64,000 bases of DNA from Boesenbergia rotunda (Eukaryota; Streptophyta; Magnoliopsida; Zingiberales; Zingiberaceae). Location: the NCBI GenBank assembly GCA_024364735.1, contig JAGFNQ010002606.1, positions 138,127 to 202,126 of the forward strand, in the 5' to 3' direction. The position numbers were made by a program, and so were the translations under genes. Below, one piece after another: positions 1 through 11,641 of the stretch; within the stretch, counting starts at the first letter, position 1; each line of letters begins with the position of its first letter. Below the pieces are notes generated by a model. It was not told the origin of the DNA, searched no databases, and saw only the letters and a program-made list of their open reading frames with translations.

Positions 1-911
1 TTAAACAGAATATCTCAATCTTAACTTAGCTCAAAATTGATATACTTGAAAGAAAAGTTGAAGATATTCGAATATGTCCAACTATCTCCTTTGGAAGGGA
101 ACCCTTAAAGATATATTTGCATGAAATGAATATTCTTATTTATGCTTGAAAGGAACTTGGAACACTAATCTTAATTGTTAACTTGGATTTATCTTAATGA
201 TCTTAAGTTTAGAAAGAAAAAAATATTTTTGTTACTTATTAATTAATTGATTTAATCCTTTTGGGTTATACAAAATAATATTTCAAATTCAGAATAATGA
301 ATTTTATAATAAATTTTCATAGATAAAAGGGCCTGAGTGCACTACCTAGGGGCTAAGGGTGTAATTGACCTGAATAAGTTGAATAATAAGATGCTCGAGC
401 TCTGTTCATTTTAGTTTAGCTCGTGTTTGATTCTAATTTTAATTTTTAAACTTGAGCTTGATTTGTAATGATGTAATGAAACCTTTCGAATTAGATTTGA
501 AAATGATTCATTTAAAAGTTAAATGAATTTAATTCGAATTGAGTTCGTTATCTAGGAGAAATGTGCTTCTAAATTCTCAACCGAGCTAAGTATGTTGAAT
601 TAGCAAAATTATACAGACTCGATTAAAAGAACTTAGAAAAATTACAAAGAGTAGTAGTTTTCAGGAGTAGAAGTGATTCTCATTGTAGGACTTGTAGTGA
701 TGTGCATTTGATGTCCTGTAATGAGCTAACGAAGGATTTATATAGAGAAGAGAGGAGGAATCGGGTGCTCATTGGGCTCCATCGACGTTTCATCCTTTTT
801 TCTATCTTATCCTACTTTACAGTTAAGACTGACTCAGCTAGTACTAACTTTTTGACATAAAGTTGGATTTTGCGGGATATGTTGACGCTTCTTTTTATGG
901 TGGGTGCTCTA
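1..911 (-). promoter_or_regulatory. Putative pararetroviral intergenic/promoter region
   Basis: This AT-rich stretch has no convincing coding sequence. Read on the minus strand it follows the 3' end of the viral polyprotein and contains a TATA box at 738-744 within a pyrimidine-rich context (CTCTTCTCTATATAAATCC), the arrangement expected of a badnaviral pregenomic-RNA promoter. The rest (1-700) would then be the leader. No initiator-tRNA(Met) primer site was found, so the region may be incomplete or diverged. Confidence 0.45.
738..744 (-). promoter_or_regulatory. TATA box (TATATAA) of putative pararetroviral promoter
   Basis: On the minus strand the sequence reads CTATATAAATCC, about 170 nt downstream of the last viral-type coding stretch. 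A TATA box here matches caulimovirid promoter layout. Its activity is unknown. Confidence 0.4.
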
Positions 912-1214
912 TTATTGTCCTTCCGATGTCACGCATGCGAAGATAGATTTCCCACATGTCTTGTCGAGCTTCATGGACGGTGGGTAGACTCTTGGACCAG
1001 TAGGTGTCTTTTCTTTCGTAGTGCGTATGCGTTGGAACTCATACTCCTTGAGTTGGAGGATAAGCTCCAACTCGCTGATGCTTGACATGACACGTCTGGC
1101 TGCTTGTTTTTCAATGTTGGTCATTTCTCTTCTAGTGTCATGTTCTTCTGGTAGGAGGATTTTTGTCCCGGTGTTGCTTGCGAGGTTGCTGTACCGAGTG
1201 TGAAGTGAATATGG
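912..1214 (-). pseudogene. C-terminal reading-frame fragment, probably end of viral polyprotein
   Basis: An open minus-strand frame of about 100 residues begins directly at the border of element A and ends at a stop near 912. It is charged and helix-prone (an ISELELILQLKEYEFQRI stretch suggests a coiled coil). The RNase H segment stops at the other border of element A (6876), so this is most simply the continuation of the same viral frame displaced by the insertion. I do not recognise the domain. No matching 5 bp target duplication flanks element A (tatgg against acata), so the link is inferred from position and strand. Confidence 0.4.
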
Positions 1215-2184
1215 TGTTAGATCGTTCCGGTTCGCTAGAGGGGGGGGGGGGGTGATTAGCATTTTTCGAATTCTTTCTCCTACACGGTTAGTTGCGCAAG
1301 CGGAAATACAATAAAAATAAACTAACCAATAAAGAATAATGCTAACAAACCGATCTTACTTGGTATCCATCCCGGACGGGTGACTAATCCAAGAATCCGT
1401 CGGTGGATCACTCCTTGGATAACCTCCGGCTAGTCCTTGTCGCTCCTTGTGAGTGGAGAAACCTCGCCACACACACCTCGACAATGTCTGATCACAACAG
1501 GCTATTAACGAGCTTTGACCAAGCAAGTTTCGCCAAGAACCCAGCCCAAATCGGGTTCTCTTTAAATAGAACTCGGGCTGGAAACCCTCGCTGGCAGTCG
1601 ACTGCTCCCAGGGCAGTCGACTGCCCTCACTTAAATTCGATCATTGACAGCCCCAACGTTTGAATCCAGACTGGTCTAGGGTCCAGAATCTTTCTGTGAG
1701 TTTTATCAATCGACTGCCCCACTCACACACCTAGGGGTTCTTTTCCCGAGTACACTTCTCTCAGCACTCAAACCCTAGGACTTTCCCGAGTACAATCACA
1801 CAGCACTCGTACCCTCACGACTCAACTGACTCCTCATCAGCAGCCTCGACTATTGCCTTCGCGCGCCCTCTTCATCTTCAGCTCCCGTCCCTCGGATGCA
1901 CGCAAGCCTCCAGCTTGCCTCCATGCCATCCTTCACGCATGCTCGAAGTCCGCGTCCCTCAGCTCATCGTCCCTACTCTCCAAGGTCCCTCGGGTGCACA
2001 CAAGCCTCCAGCTTGTCTCCATGCCACCCTTGACTGTACTGAGGCCGTCCAGTCAGGTCAATATGTGTAACCTGTACAACCTGCACACTCAACATACATA
2101 TATCAGAACACAAGGGTAAACCTAACTTAAACCCTTTGCCCAAACATCAAAACTCATGATCACTCCGGATCACAGATTGCCTCA
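1215..2184 (-). repeat. Element A 3' LTR
   Basis: It is homologous to 5861-6875. In element sense it starts TGAGGCAATC and ends GATCTAACA. It carries paired CAGTCGACTG palindromes (1595-1604, 1614-1623) just upstream of a TATTTAAA box (complement of 1561-1568). Parts of the second LTR containing extra palindromes are deleted or diverged here. Confidence 0.88.
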
Positions 2185-4305
2185 ATAATCTCCCCCTTTT
2201 TGATGTTTGACAATACGTTTAAGTTAGGGAAAATAAATAGTAGTCAATAGCAATAATTAGCAAAAATAATGTTAAACAAATGCATATGCAATGCATACAT
2301 GGATCCTATCCCAAGGCACCCTACACCTAACTCTCCAAGTTAGGACTTTTCCACACCTAATCCTCCATGTTAGGACTTTTCACACCTAACCCTCCAAGTT
2401 AGGACTTTTCACCAAACCGGGCTTTTTAAAGCTTCTTCCAAGCTCCCCCTACATTGGACTTATAAAGGTTTTTTAAGAACCTCTCCAAGGTTCCCCTTAC
2501 GCTAAGAATGGAGCAACCATGCTCCCCCTTAATCTTAGCTCCTCCTAAACCTAGGGTTTCTAGCAAAGGTGTGTTTGGTTTCCCACTTAAACCCAACACT
2601 TCTCCCCTTTTGCCATACATCAAAAAAACCCCAATAATATCCCAATTATCGGTTCTTTTAATCCTCAATGATCCTAAACACAGTGTACTAGACCCCCATA
2701 CACTTGTTTTTCATCATTCGGACACGAGTCAACTGTTGGATACCCGCACCAGCCCTGACCAGTCGACTGCCCCCCAGGGCAGTCGACTGATACTCTGAAT
2801 ATCAGTTTTCTGGCCAAATTCAGAAATTCGCCAGAAATTTCATAAATCTCCAAAAATTCTCAAATTTTGTGGAGAACTTTGTGGTACCCATATCTACTTG
2901 GAAATAATACATTTCACAGTGTATCTATCACAATTCCCAAGTTGGACACAAAACCCAAAAATTTCCTATGAAAATTAAGGCAAACAAGGGCAACCTCCCC
3001 CTTAACCTATGTCTTCTCCGAATTTTCATTTTCCAAGGTTAAGTTCTACCCAACTTAACACCATAACACCAAGTCAAGTTCTACCCAACTCAACTTCCAA
3101 GTTCTTCCCCCTTTAACACTATCAAAGAATTGCCCCTAAGCAACCTTTCTCTTAGTGCCAAAAAGAACTCAACAAAACCCGGAAAACTCTAAAGATTTGC
3201 AAGCACATTTGCTAGGATGTACCCATCCTAAAAAAATATGGTTTCATGAAGATTATCAAATGTGCTTGACTTTTGGTACAACTCCTAATTTCCTAAAAGG
3301 TTTGGCATTTGGTATTAATTTTCAAATCCATCTAGAATTCCATGTGTTTGCTAAGGCTTATCATTATAATTTGACATATGGAATTGTCCTCAATTTTCTC
3401 CCTTTTTATTTCTTAATCCTAGATTCATATGGGCTTCTCAATTTTTCTTGAATTCATCAAAAGCTTCAATATCATCCAATGAACTTTAAGCACTCATTAA
3501 TCCTTATAATATCAACCCATGACATAGAATCTCATAAGGCAATATGACCCTTTCCTATGTTTCCAATTTTGTAATTTCTTATCACCTAATAGACCCTTTT
3601 TTGCATACTCTCACTAATCAGTCGACTGCCCTTATGGCAGTCGACTGCCAAAACAAACAGAGAGTTTTTGGGTTGAGATCAGTCGACTGCCCGGGGGCAG
3701 TCGACTGATACCTGAATTTCAGGTTTTTCAGTCAAATTTCAGTAATGCCTAAATAATTCTACAAATCTCCAAAAAATCTGAAATTTTATGGGACCTATGT
3801 CTACTTGGGAAAAATATGTTTCCAAATAAATGTACTTTAAATCCCAAGATTGACACGAAACTCCACTTCTCCTAAAGTGTATCACTTACACTTTTCCCAA
3901 AAGTCCTAATTGTGGTCTTTCCTTGATATATCTTCTAATTTCTTACCACAATTCATTTTTAGCCCTGAATTATATGGTATTTACCTATTAAAACCTAATT
4001 TTGTCAATTATAACCTCATTTTTACCTTTTTCTCCTTAAGTTTGCTTTTAATGTGCCAATTTCCTAGGCTTAAGATTTACCCAAGTCTTTCAACCCTTTT
4101 TGGCACATTTCATCTAATTTCCTAAGAGAAAACCTCTTGAGATCCATTTACCATGGATCCCAAAGATTTCTAGAGCTCCCCCTTGAGCTCTTAGCCCTAG
4201 CCACCTCCCAAGGTGACTCAATCCATACTAGACCATACCGGTGAGCCCCCGGTGATTCTTGGCCTACAAAATGAACTCTCTTAACCTTGGACACTTTGTC
4301 CTTGG
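2185..4305 (-). other. Element A 3' noncoding interior with palindrome dyads
   Basis: This 2.1 kb between gag and the 3' LTR has no supported gene. It contains the polypurine tract at the LTR border and three dyads built from two CAGTCGACTG copies each (2760/2780, 3619/3638 and 3680/3698). Element C carries a related copy in the opposite orientation (36307-38338), so the noncoding sequence is conserved between family members despite lacking coding capacity. Confidence 0.75.
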
Positions 4306-5789
4306 TTAAGTCATTCTTTTTCCTTTGAATGACACCCCCTTGCCATCCTTGGGCTTTCCCTCCTTGCCATAACCATATGCTACCTTAGCATTTTTCTTTT
4401 CATTGGCCTTGGAGGTCTTAAACCGGTATCCCAAACCCGATCTATCGTAGTTGTGTTTTAAACTACCCAACACTATATCTAGACCTTTAGATCCAACCTT
4501 GAATCTTTCTAGGGTCTTTTCTAATTTATCAAGTCTTACCCTCAAGGCTTGATTTTCCCTTTCTAAGTGTTTAACCTTTGAGTCCATATGTCCATTTTGG
4601 ACATTCCTAGACCTACCCATTTTTCTAGGCATATTCCTTCTCTTCTTGGGATTAATGCCTTGATCCCTAGATACAAGGGTCTTAGGTCTATCATGATGCA
4701 TGCTTTTCTTAGGGTTATGATCTACCTTGTTACTCCTATTCCTATCATTATATTTAAATCTAAAATTATGCACCATCAAATATTTTTCATGTATTCTAGC
4801 ATGCATGGGGGGATAATTAACACTATTTTTATCATGCATAGAGAAACTCAAAATTGAATTACATTTAAATTTGAGATTAGGGATTACCTCCCTTACCCTT
4901 GTAGTTCCTCCATGATATGAGATTCTTTTCTTTCTCTCCTCCTTCTCCCATCTTCTTAGATGCTCCATTTTCTTTAGCTCACCTTTTCTAGGGCACTTGG
5001 TGTGGTAGTGCCCTAGCTCTCCACATGTGAAGCATCGGATTTTCTTTTTTTTTCTTGGGCTCCTCCAATCCTACAACCCACGTTAGATTTAAAAGAATTT
5101 GACATTAATTTAGATTTTACCTCCTTTTTACCTAGTGGACACTTGTCCTTGTAGTACCCCTTTTCATTGCATCCAAAGCATGTAATATGGTCCTTAGCTC
5201 TTGCTTTGGTGGAGGTAGATGCTAGGTTGACTTCTTCTTCAACCTTGGATGACGTGGACGCTTCCTCTTGCTCCGGTATGCAAGTGAGTCTCTCCTCCCC
5301 CTCAATCCTTGAGGTGGTGATCTCTTCCATTTCTTCCTCTTCGGATGTTAAAGATCTCTCACTTCCTTCTTCCACTTTACTTGAGGATGTAGATAATTCA
5401 ATTCTCTCCTCTTCTTGAATCATGGGGTTTTTCTTCTTAGGCTCTTGAGTTTATGTAGGAGTCTTATGATATCTTTTCAACTTATCCCATAATTCATATG
5501 CATTTTCATATTTACCTACAACACTCAAAACATTGTTAGGCAAAAAATTTACTAAGATACTAATTACCTTTTCATTTGCTTTTGCTTGATCTTGTTGTTC
5601 TTGATTCCAATACCTAGGCCTAAGCCTCTTCCCGTGCTTATTCTTTGGAATCTCGAACGACTCTTCTATGATCATCTTACATGCCCAATCCATGCTAAGC
5701 CAAGTCTCCATCCTTGTTTTCCAATAGTCGAAATCCTCATGGTCGTATGGCGGTGGAGTGTAGATGTTGTCCCCAAGTTTGTCTTCCAT
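4306..5789 (-). pseudogene. Element A gag (Sirevirus/copia type), broken
   Basis: The protein begins MEDKLGDNIY and has the copia gag core (DHEDFDYWKTRMETWL, then ENAYELWDKLKR near residue 105), an acidic Glu/Ser-rich linker and a CCHC zinc knuckle (CFGCNEKGYYKDKC). A Lys/Arg-rich C-terminal region follows with a coiled coil (ENQALRVRLDKLEKTLERF). Gag packages element RNA into virus-like particles. An in-frame stop at 5451-5453 and a frameshift around 5040-5050, in a T-run, break it. The second zinc knuckle seen in element B falls at the frameshift. It is the closest relative of the element B gag (54151-55698). Confidence 0.8.
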
Positions 5790-5846
5790 TTTCTTCTCCT
5801 CTAGCGTGTGCTCCCTCGGCGGTTAGTCCGATAAGAGCGGTCCTTC

Positions 5847-5858
5847 GCTCTGATACCA
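5847..5858 (-). other. Element A primer-binding site (initiator tRNA-Met)
   Basis: On the minus strand the sequence is TGGTATCAGAGC, complementary to the 3' end of plant initiator tRNA-Met. It lies two bases inside the 5' LTR, the normal minus-strand priming site of copia elements. Confidence 0.85.
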
Positions 5859-5860
5859 AT

Positions 5861-6875
5861 TGTTAGATCGTTCCGGTTCACTAGAGGGGGGGGTGATTAG
5901 CGTTTTTCGAATTCTTTCTCCTACACGGTTAGTTGTGCAAGCGGAAATATAATAAAAATAAACTAACCAATAAAGAACAATGCTAACAAATCGATTTTAC
6001 TTGGTATCCACCCCGGACGGGTGACTAATCTAAGAATCCATCGGTGGATCACTCCCCGGATAACCTCCGGTTAGTCCTTGTCGCTCCTTGTGGGTGGAGA
6101 AACCTCGCCACACACACCTCGACAATGTCTGACCACAACAGGCTACTAACGAGCTTTGACCAAGAAAGTTTCGCCAAGAACCCAGCCCAAACCGAGTTCT
6201 CTTTAAATAGAACTTAGGCTGGAAACCCTCGCTGGCAGTCGACTGCTCCCAGGGCAGTCGACTGCCCCCACTTAAATTCGACCGTTGATAGCCCCAACGT
6301 TCGAATCCAGTTATACACCAGTCGACTGCTCCCAGGGCAGTCGACTGGTCCAGGGTCCAGAACCTTTCTGTGAGTTTATCAGTCGACTGCCCCACTGGCA
6401 GTCGACTGCCCCACTCACACACCTAGGGTTTCCCTTCCCGAGTACACTTCTCTCAGCACTCAAACCCTAGGACTTTCCCGAGTACAATCACACAGCATTC
6501 GTACCCTCACGACTCGACTGACTCCTCATCAGCAGCCTCGACTATTGCTTTCGTGCCCTCTTCATCTTCGGCTCCCGTCCCTCGGATGCACGCAAGCCTC
6601 CAGCTTGCCTCCATGCCATCCTTCACGCATGCCTCGAAGTTCGCATCCCTCAGCTCATCATCCCTGCTCTCCAAGGTCCCTCGGGTGCACACAAGCCTCC
6701 ATCTTGTCTCCATGCCATCTTTCACCGTACTGAGGCCGTCCAGTCAAGTCAATATGTGTAACATGTACAACCTGCACACTCAACATACACATATTAGAAC
6801 ACAAGGGTAAACCTAACTTAAACCCTTTGCTCAAACATCAAAACTCATGATCACTCCGGATCACAGATTGCCTCA
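5861..6875 (-). repeat. Element A 5' LTR
   Basis: It pairs with 1215-2184. It contains six exact CAGTCGACTG palindromes arranged as three pairs (6236/6255, 6319/6338, 6380/6399), located upstream of a TATTTAAA promoter box (complement of 6202-6209) in element sense. Confidence 0.88.
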
Positions 6876-7335
6876 ACATAAGGCTTATCAAGTACTCCAA
6901 GGTCTTCTTGTTGGGCCTGACCTGGAGTTGTTGAAGAGTCTCCTCTATCATGATCAAGATCTTTTCTTCGTTCTTCCATGTTCCTGCAAGGAGTCCACAA
7001 ACAAGACGAGAAAGAGCGTCAGCTAGGAGGTTGTCTTTACCTTCGATGTGTTGGAAGGTAACATTAATGCCAAGGTCTGTTATGAAGTCCGTGAAAGCGA
7101 TCCATCTAACCCGAGAGGGTTTGTTTTGAGCGGACTTATTGTAGAAGCTAATTATTGTCTGGCAGTCAGTTCTGATGGCTATCTCCATTTTGTCAAGATA
7201 ATATATCTTGAAGCTGTTAAGGCTATTCATGACAGCATGGATTTCAACATCAATTGTAGACTTTGGAGGATTATACTTTCTGCTGGCATACGCACAGATT
7301 TGTTCTATAGATTTGGGGTTATATTTTTGGGGTTT
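6876..7335 (-). pseudogene. Pararetroviral RNase H domain, degraded
   Basis: Minus-strand residues include AVMNSLNSFKIYYLDKM, RTDCQTIISFY and HIEGKDNLLADALSRL, the C-terminal half of a caulimovirid RNase H that removes RNA from the RNA/DNA hybrid. The frame is separated from the RT by an in-frame stop at about 7336-7338 and is cut off at 6876 by the element A LTR. It belongs to the viral polyprotein. Confidence 0.75.
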
Positions 7336-8892
7336 TCATTTGCAAATCCCACCCCATCCTTCCATGCATGCATCTGTTTCCAGAATAATAAAACATTTTT
7401 CTAGAGGAATTGCCAGATCAAGTAGCTTTGCCACCATTTCTTTAACTTTTCTGACCAAAGCCCAGTCTTGAGTATTCATTTTCTTTTCCCCTGTGGGTCT
7501 GGTTTTTGAATATAATGGTCCTAAAATCTTGCCCATATTAGGAATGTAGCTGCGGGCATAATTAAGAAGTCCCAACCATGATCTGAGACCTTTGGTTGTT
7601 TTTAATTCCTCATCCTTAAAATCTATAATTTTTCGAATAATATGAGCTGGTAGTTTAATCTTGTTTTCACCAATAGAAGCCCCAAGAAATTCGATTGTTG
7701 GGCGGCCAATTTTCATTTTGGTTGGGCTCAAGACTAGCCCATGCTTCTTGCAAATATTAAGCATGATATTTAAGTGTTTCACATGTTCTTTTTTAGTTTT
7801 GGAGAATACCATAATATCGTCGATGTATACTGCAATGAAGTCCTCAGTGCCCTTGAAACATTCATCCATTGTTCTTTGGAAGACCGCAGGAGCATTTTTT
7901 AATCCAAATGACATCACTAACTATTCATATAATCCGTTAGGAACCCAGAAGGCAGTCCATTCTATTGAGTCGGGATCCATGACAACTTTGTAAAAACCAC
8001 TATTTAAATCAAATTTGGAGTAGATTTTGCTACCTCCAATCCTTTTGATGATTGTGTCAATGCCTGGAAGATTGTACTGATCTTTATGTGTATTGCCATT
8101 TAGACGTTTGTAATTAAAGACCATTCTTTCCTTACCTTTCATTTCTCTTCTAGTCTTCGGATCAACTGTAGTGCCTGAGTAGACAATTATGACTATAGTC
8201 CTATGCCTACTTTTGCTTGGCCTTATTACCTTTAGATTTATCAGGGCTTTAATATGTTTTTGAAAAGAGTCTTGCATCTGTGGAGTGACATGTTTTAAGG
8301 GCCTGTCTTCAATGGTCAGGTCTAGATTTTTGATATCCAATTTGCACTTTATCTTGTTCTGGTTCCAAAACTTCATTGGATCCTCACCAACATAGCCTGC
8401 ATCAGTTAATTCTTTAATAATATTAGTGAACTTCTTACTTGTCTTGAAGATTTCTTCTTGGACAAAAACTTGTTCGCTGATCTGATGATGTTTCTCTTCA
8501 TCCAGCTCCAGTTCTTCAATTTGGAAGGATATTGTAGCAAGCTGTTGGGTTTTGATAGTTGTAATATTTTTATAAAAAGTTATCTCATTCCCTTCTATTC
8601 TGAGTCCTCCATACATGGATCTAATGAAATTGCACCCAAGTATCATAGTAATGTTTCCGCCTAATTTGAGGGGGAACGAGTATGTGTATGGGATCCTGAA
8701 GGTGTGCTCTCCAATCTTCATGCTACCTCTCTTCATCTTCTTATTGGCTTGTGTCTTTGAATTGATCCCACTGAATTTGACAACAAAAGTGTTGTCTTCC
8801 ACTGCTTCTTTAGGGATGAAGTTTTGATCTATACAACATATAGTAGCACCGGTATCCAATATTGCATTCACAAAGAATTTTGGTGTACCTAG
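7336..8892 (-). pseudogene. Pararetroviral protease-reverse transcriptase segment, degraded
   Basis: The segment starts with an aspartic protease active site (DTGAT, about 8843-8857). RT motifs follow: a KFDLNSGFYKV segment, FGLKNAPAVFQRTMDE, and the catalytic YIDD box (7816-7827). An in-frame TAG just ahead of the FGLKNAP motif (about 7920) and a stop at 7336 inactivate it. The order protease-RT-RNase H and the YIDD form fit Caulimoviridae rather than copia (YVDD). The protease N-terminal part lies across the element D insertion, at 13655 onward. Confidence 0.82.
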
Positions 8893-9923
8893 TGATAGTG
8901 CAATCAACCCAAGGTTGATCAGGTAGATCATGGGTTTTGATGTGTGTGTCAATATTGCTAAGTTAGGTTTTCATGTTGATTTGATATGTGTGATTGAGTT
9001 GTGCAGGACTTGGCAAATCACACATGGAGAGTAACGGAGTGTAGCATCCGAGGGACGAGAGCCAAGGAAGAGGACTTCAAGGGCGAGCCGAGGAAGTAGA
9101 CTTCAAAGGCATACGCGAAGGATGACATGGAGACAAGCCGCGGGCTTGTGTGCGCATCCGAGGGACAAGAGCCGAAGGAAGAAAACTTCAAGGGACAAGC
9201 CAAGGAAGTGGACTTCAAGGCATGTGCGAAGGGTGAACTTCGGTGAGGCTGAGTGTGCATTTGTAAGTAGGGCAGTCGACTGGTAAGGGATGCAGTCGAC
9301 TTATACTACTGAGAGTGCACTATAGCAGTCGACTGGTAAGGACACCAGTCGACTCATCTTTTTGTAAGTTTCAAACAACTGGAAGCAATCGACTGGTCTC
9401 CAGAGCAGTCGGCTGGTCTGTTCGAAATAGAGTTGTTAGGCTAGCCGTTGGCTGAGGCATCAGTCGATTGGCCCTGAGGGCAGTCGACTGATGTTGGGGC
9501 TGGGCTGTTTATTTAACAGCTCTCTCCACTATTTAAGTGAGAGCTTGAGACTTGGAGAAGGTTAGCTCTTCATTGTATGATCTTCTCGCTAGTGCTCAAG
9601 TGCTCAAGCTCCATCCTCCCTAAACCATAGCTTTATCTTGTAAGGAGGAAGAAGGATTGTGAGAGGTTGTTCTCCACCGAGAAGGAGAAAGATTTAGTCG
9701 GAGATTGTTGGGGCGTGATCCACCGAAGGATCAAGGGTTCGTCCACCTCAAGGACACGCCGTGGAGTAGGAGCAAGCAATCTCCGAACCACGTAATCGGT
9801 AACGTGTTAGCATTGGTTTAATTATTAGCTTAAGCTTCCGCGTGTGCTAACGTTGTAGGGAGAAATCGAATTGGGGTGACCGAGCTATTCACCCACCCTC
9901 TAGCTGTGCCATCGGTCTCAACA
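8893..9923 (+). repeat. Element D 5' LTR
   Basis: It is paired with 12647-13654. It contains exact palindromes CAGTCGACTG at 9273, 9326 and 9481 plus several one-base variants, upstream of a TATTTAAG box at 9530-9537. Confidence 0.92.
9530..9537 (+). promoter_or_regulatory. TATA-like box (TATTTAAG) of element D 5' LTR
   Basis: The box lies 40 bases downstream of the last palindrome in the LTR. The same TATTTAA(A/G) box appears at the matching place in the LTRs of elements A, B and C, which supports it as the U3 promoter. Confidence 0.55.
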
Positions 9924-9925
9924 AG

Positions 9926-9937
9926 TGGTATCAGAGC
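9926..9937 (+). other. Element D primer-binding site (initiator tRNA-Met)
   Basis: TGGTATCAGAGC lies two bases after the 5' LTR, the standard initiator tRNA-Met primer site. Confidence 0.88.
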
Positions 9938-9987
9938 GTAAGGTTGCCTTCAACGGATTAATCGCTAAGAAGAGCAAAATCATTGAA

Positions 9988-11641
9988 ATGGACGACTCGC
10001 ACATCCAACTGCTATAGTTTAAGGGAGAATACTCTTGGTGGAAGAAAAGGATGGAGATATTTTTCAATACCGATTTTGATATTATGCTAATCATGGAAAA
10101 CAGTTTTGAAGTGCCTAGGGATCACGAAAACAAGCTTCTTGAGAAGATAAGGTGGAGCAAGAAGCAAAGAGATGTTTACTTGGCGAATTCAAAAGTCTTG
10201 CATCATCTATTAAGTGTGCTCCCCCAACAAGAAGTCACAAGAATTGAGAGCTACTCAAGTGCCAACGACTTGTGGGATAAGCTAATAGAGCTTCATGAGG
10301 ATACTTCGGAGGCAAAAATGGCTAAGAGAGATCTTCTCTGATCCCAACTCAACAATATCAAACTTGATAAAGGGGAGAAAGTATCAAATTTACATGCTAG
10401 ATTTAAGAAAATACTTAATGGACTAACAAGTATAGGAGAACAATTATCCAACCGAGACATTTTGATGAAAGCCATCAATGCATTCCCAAGAACATTAAAT
10501 TGGAGCTCAATGGTGGACTCGTACTACATATCCAAGGATCTAAAGAAAACATCACTAGAGGAATTCTTCTCAACCATAGAGCTCCATGAGACTTGAGTTG
10601 GAGGAACAATTGAAGAAGTGTACAAACCAAAGAGTATAACCCTTGTGACAAACAAGGGAAAAGGTAAAAAGAAGAATGTCTCCTCATCCGATTTGGAGGA
10701 GTCAAGTGGATCCATGGATAGTGATGTGGAAGCCTACATGATAAGGAAAATGAGAAAATCATTTAAACATTTTTCTACTAACAAATCTCATGGTAGGAAA
10801 AGTTCAAGGAGCAAAAGTAGGACAAGGAAGATAATTTGCTACAATTGTCAAGGAGAAGGACATATAAGAGATGAGTGTCCTATGAGTGTCCTCTCTTGAA
10901 GAAGAAGGAAGGAAAGAAGAAAGAAGAAAAGAAGAAGTCAAAAGAGAAGGGGAAGAAGGTGCAAAATTTGAAGGCTACATGGGATGATTCATCCTCATCG
11001 GAGGAGGAGGAACATCATGTATCCCATTTCGCACTAATGGGAATTGAAGACATAGCCTCCACGTCATCCGAATTTGAAGAAGAGAAGAGCTCGAGTGAAG
11101 ATGAAGGGAGCTTAAGTGAAGGGGGAGGCTCAACTTCGGAATCGGACGTCTCGGTAGTGAGGTATACAATTTACCCACTACTACTCTTGTTAAGATTATT
11201 TCTAGCACTAATGATGACTTGTTTAAGGCTAGAAAGAAAATTAAGGATTTGAAAAATGAAATTTACATGCTAAAAGAAAAATTAGAATCCATGAAAATTA
11301 AGGATGATGTGCATGCTTCTTCTTCTATTTCAAATGATTCATGCTTAGAAGAAGATAATAAGGAATTAAGGGAAAAAGTAGATAGTCTTACCAAAACCCT
11401 TAGAAAATTTGAAATTAGCTCAAAGACCCTAGATATTATCATTGAGAGCCAAAGGGCAAGTTTTAAGAAAGAGGGTTTAGATTTTGGGAAGTCTAGCAAT
11501 GGAAAAACCTATCATTGTCTACTTGCTAGAGGACAAACGAAGACCAAAACTCTAAGTAAGAAATGGATTCCTAAGGAGTACTTGGTCAACCCAATTATGA
11601 AACACTTCTATTGGGTGCCAAAGTCAATCTTCAAGGATTAG
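9988..11641 (+). pseudogene. Element D gag (Sirevirus type), broken
   Basis: The frame starts at ATG 9988 (MDDSHIQ). It has the copia gag core (YSWWKKRMEIFF; SANDLWDKLIELHE), a CCHC knuckle (CYNCQGEGHIRDEC), a Lys-rich then Glu/Ser-rich acidic region, and a C-terminal coiled coil with the Sirevirus-like ending WIPKEYLVNP...YWVPKS. In-frame stops occur at 10015 (TAG), 10339 (TGA) and 10594 (TGA), and a small duplication or frameshift (TATGAGTGTCC repeated) at about 10880 follows the zinc knuckle. It would package element RNA if intact. After 11641 only noncoding sequence leads to the 3' LTR. Confidence 0.82.

Larger units (their letters stand above)
1215..6875 (-). mobile_element. Element A: gag-only copia-like LTR retrotransposon (Sirevirus-related)
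   Basis: Two related LTRs (1215-2184 and 5861-6875) bracket a 3.7 kb interior. It holds a tRNA-iMet primer site (GCTCTGATACCA on the plus strand, 5847-5858), a decayed gag (4306-5789) and a polypurine tract beside the 3' LTR (complement of AATCTCCCCCTTTTTGATG, from 2187). No protease, integrase or RT is present, and interior length leaves no room for pol. This matches the described class of gag-only terminal-repeat elements that depend on enzymes from autonomous relatives. LTRs start TGAGGC and end TAACA in element sense. The LTRs differ in length (970 and 1015 bp). No target duplication is visible. Confidence 0.85.

Noticed and set aside
1240..1252. Poly-G run (also 33196-33226) as a G-quadruplex regulator
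   Set aside because: Homopolymer next to an LTR terminus; related LTRs have shorter runs, so slippage is enough to explain it.
1853..2119. Serine/proline-rich short plus-strand proteins in element A, B and C LTRs (also 6553-6810, 39653-40078, 56302-56672)
   Set aside because: They recur because the LTRs are homologous and are antisense to or within U3; no start context, domains or conservation of frame between copies.
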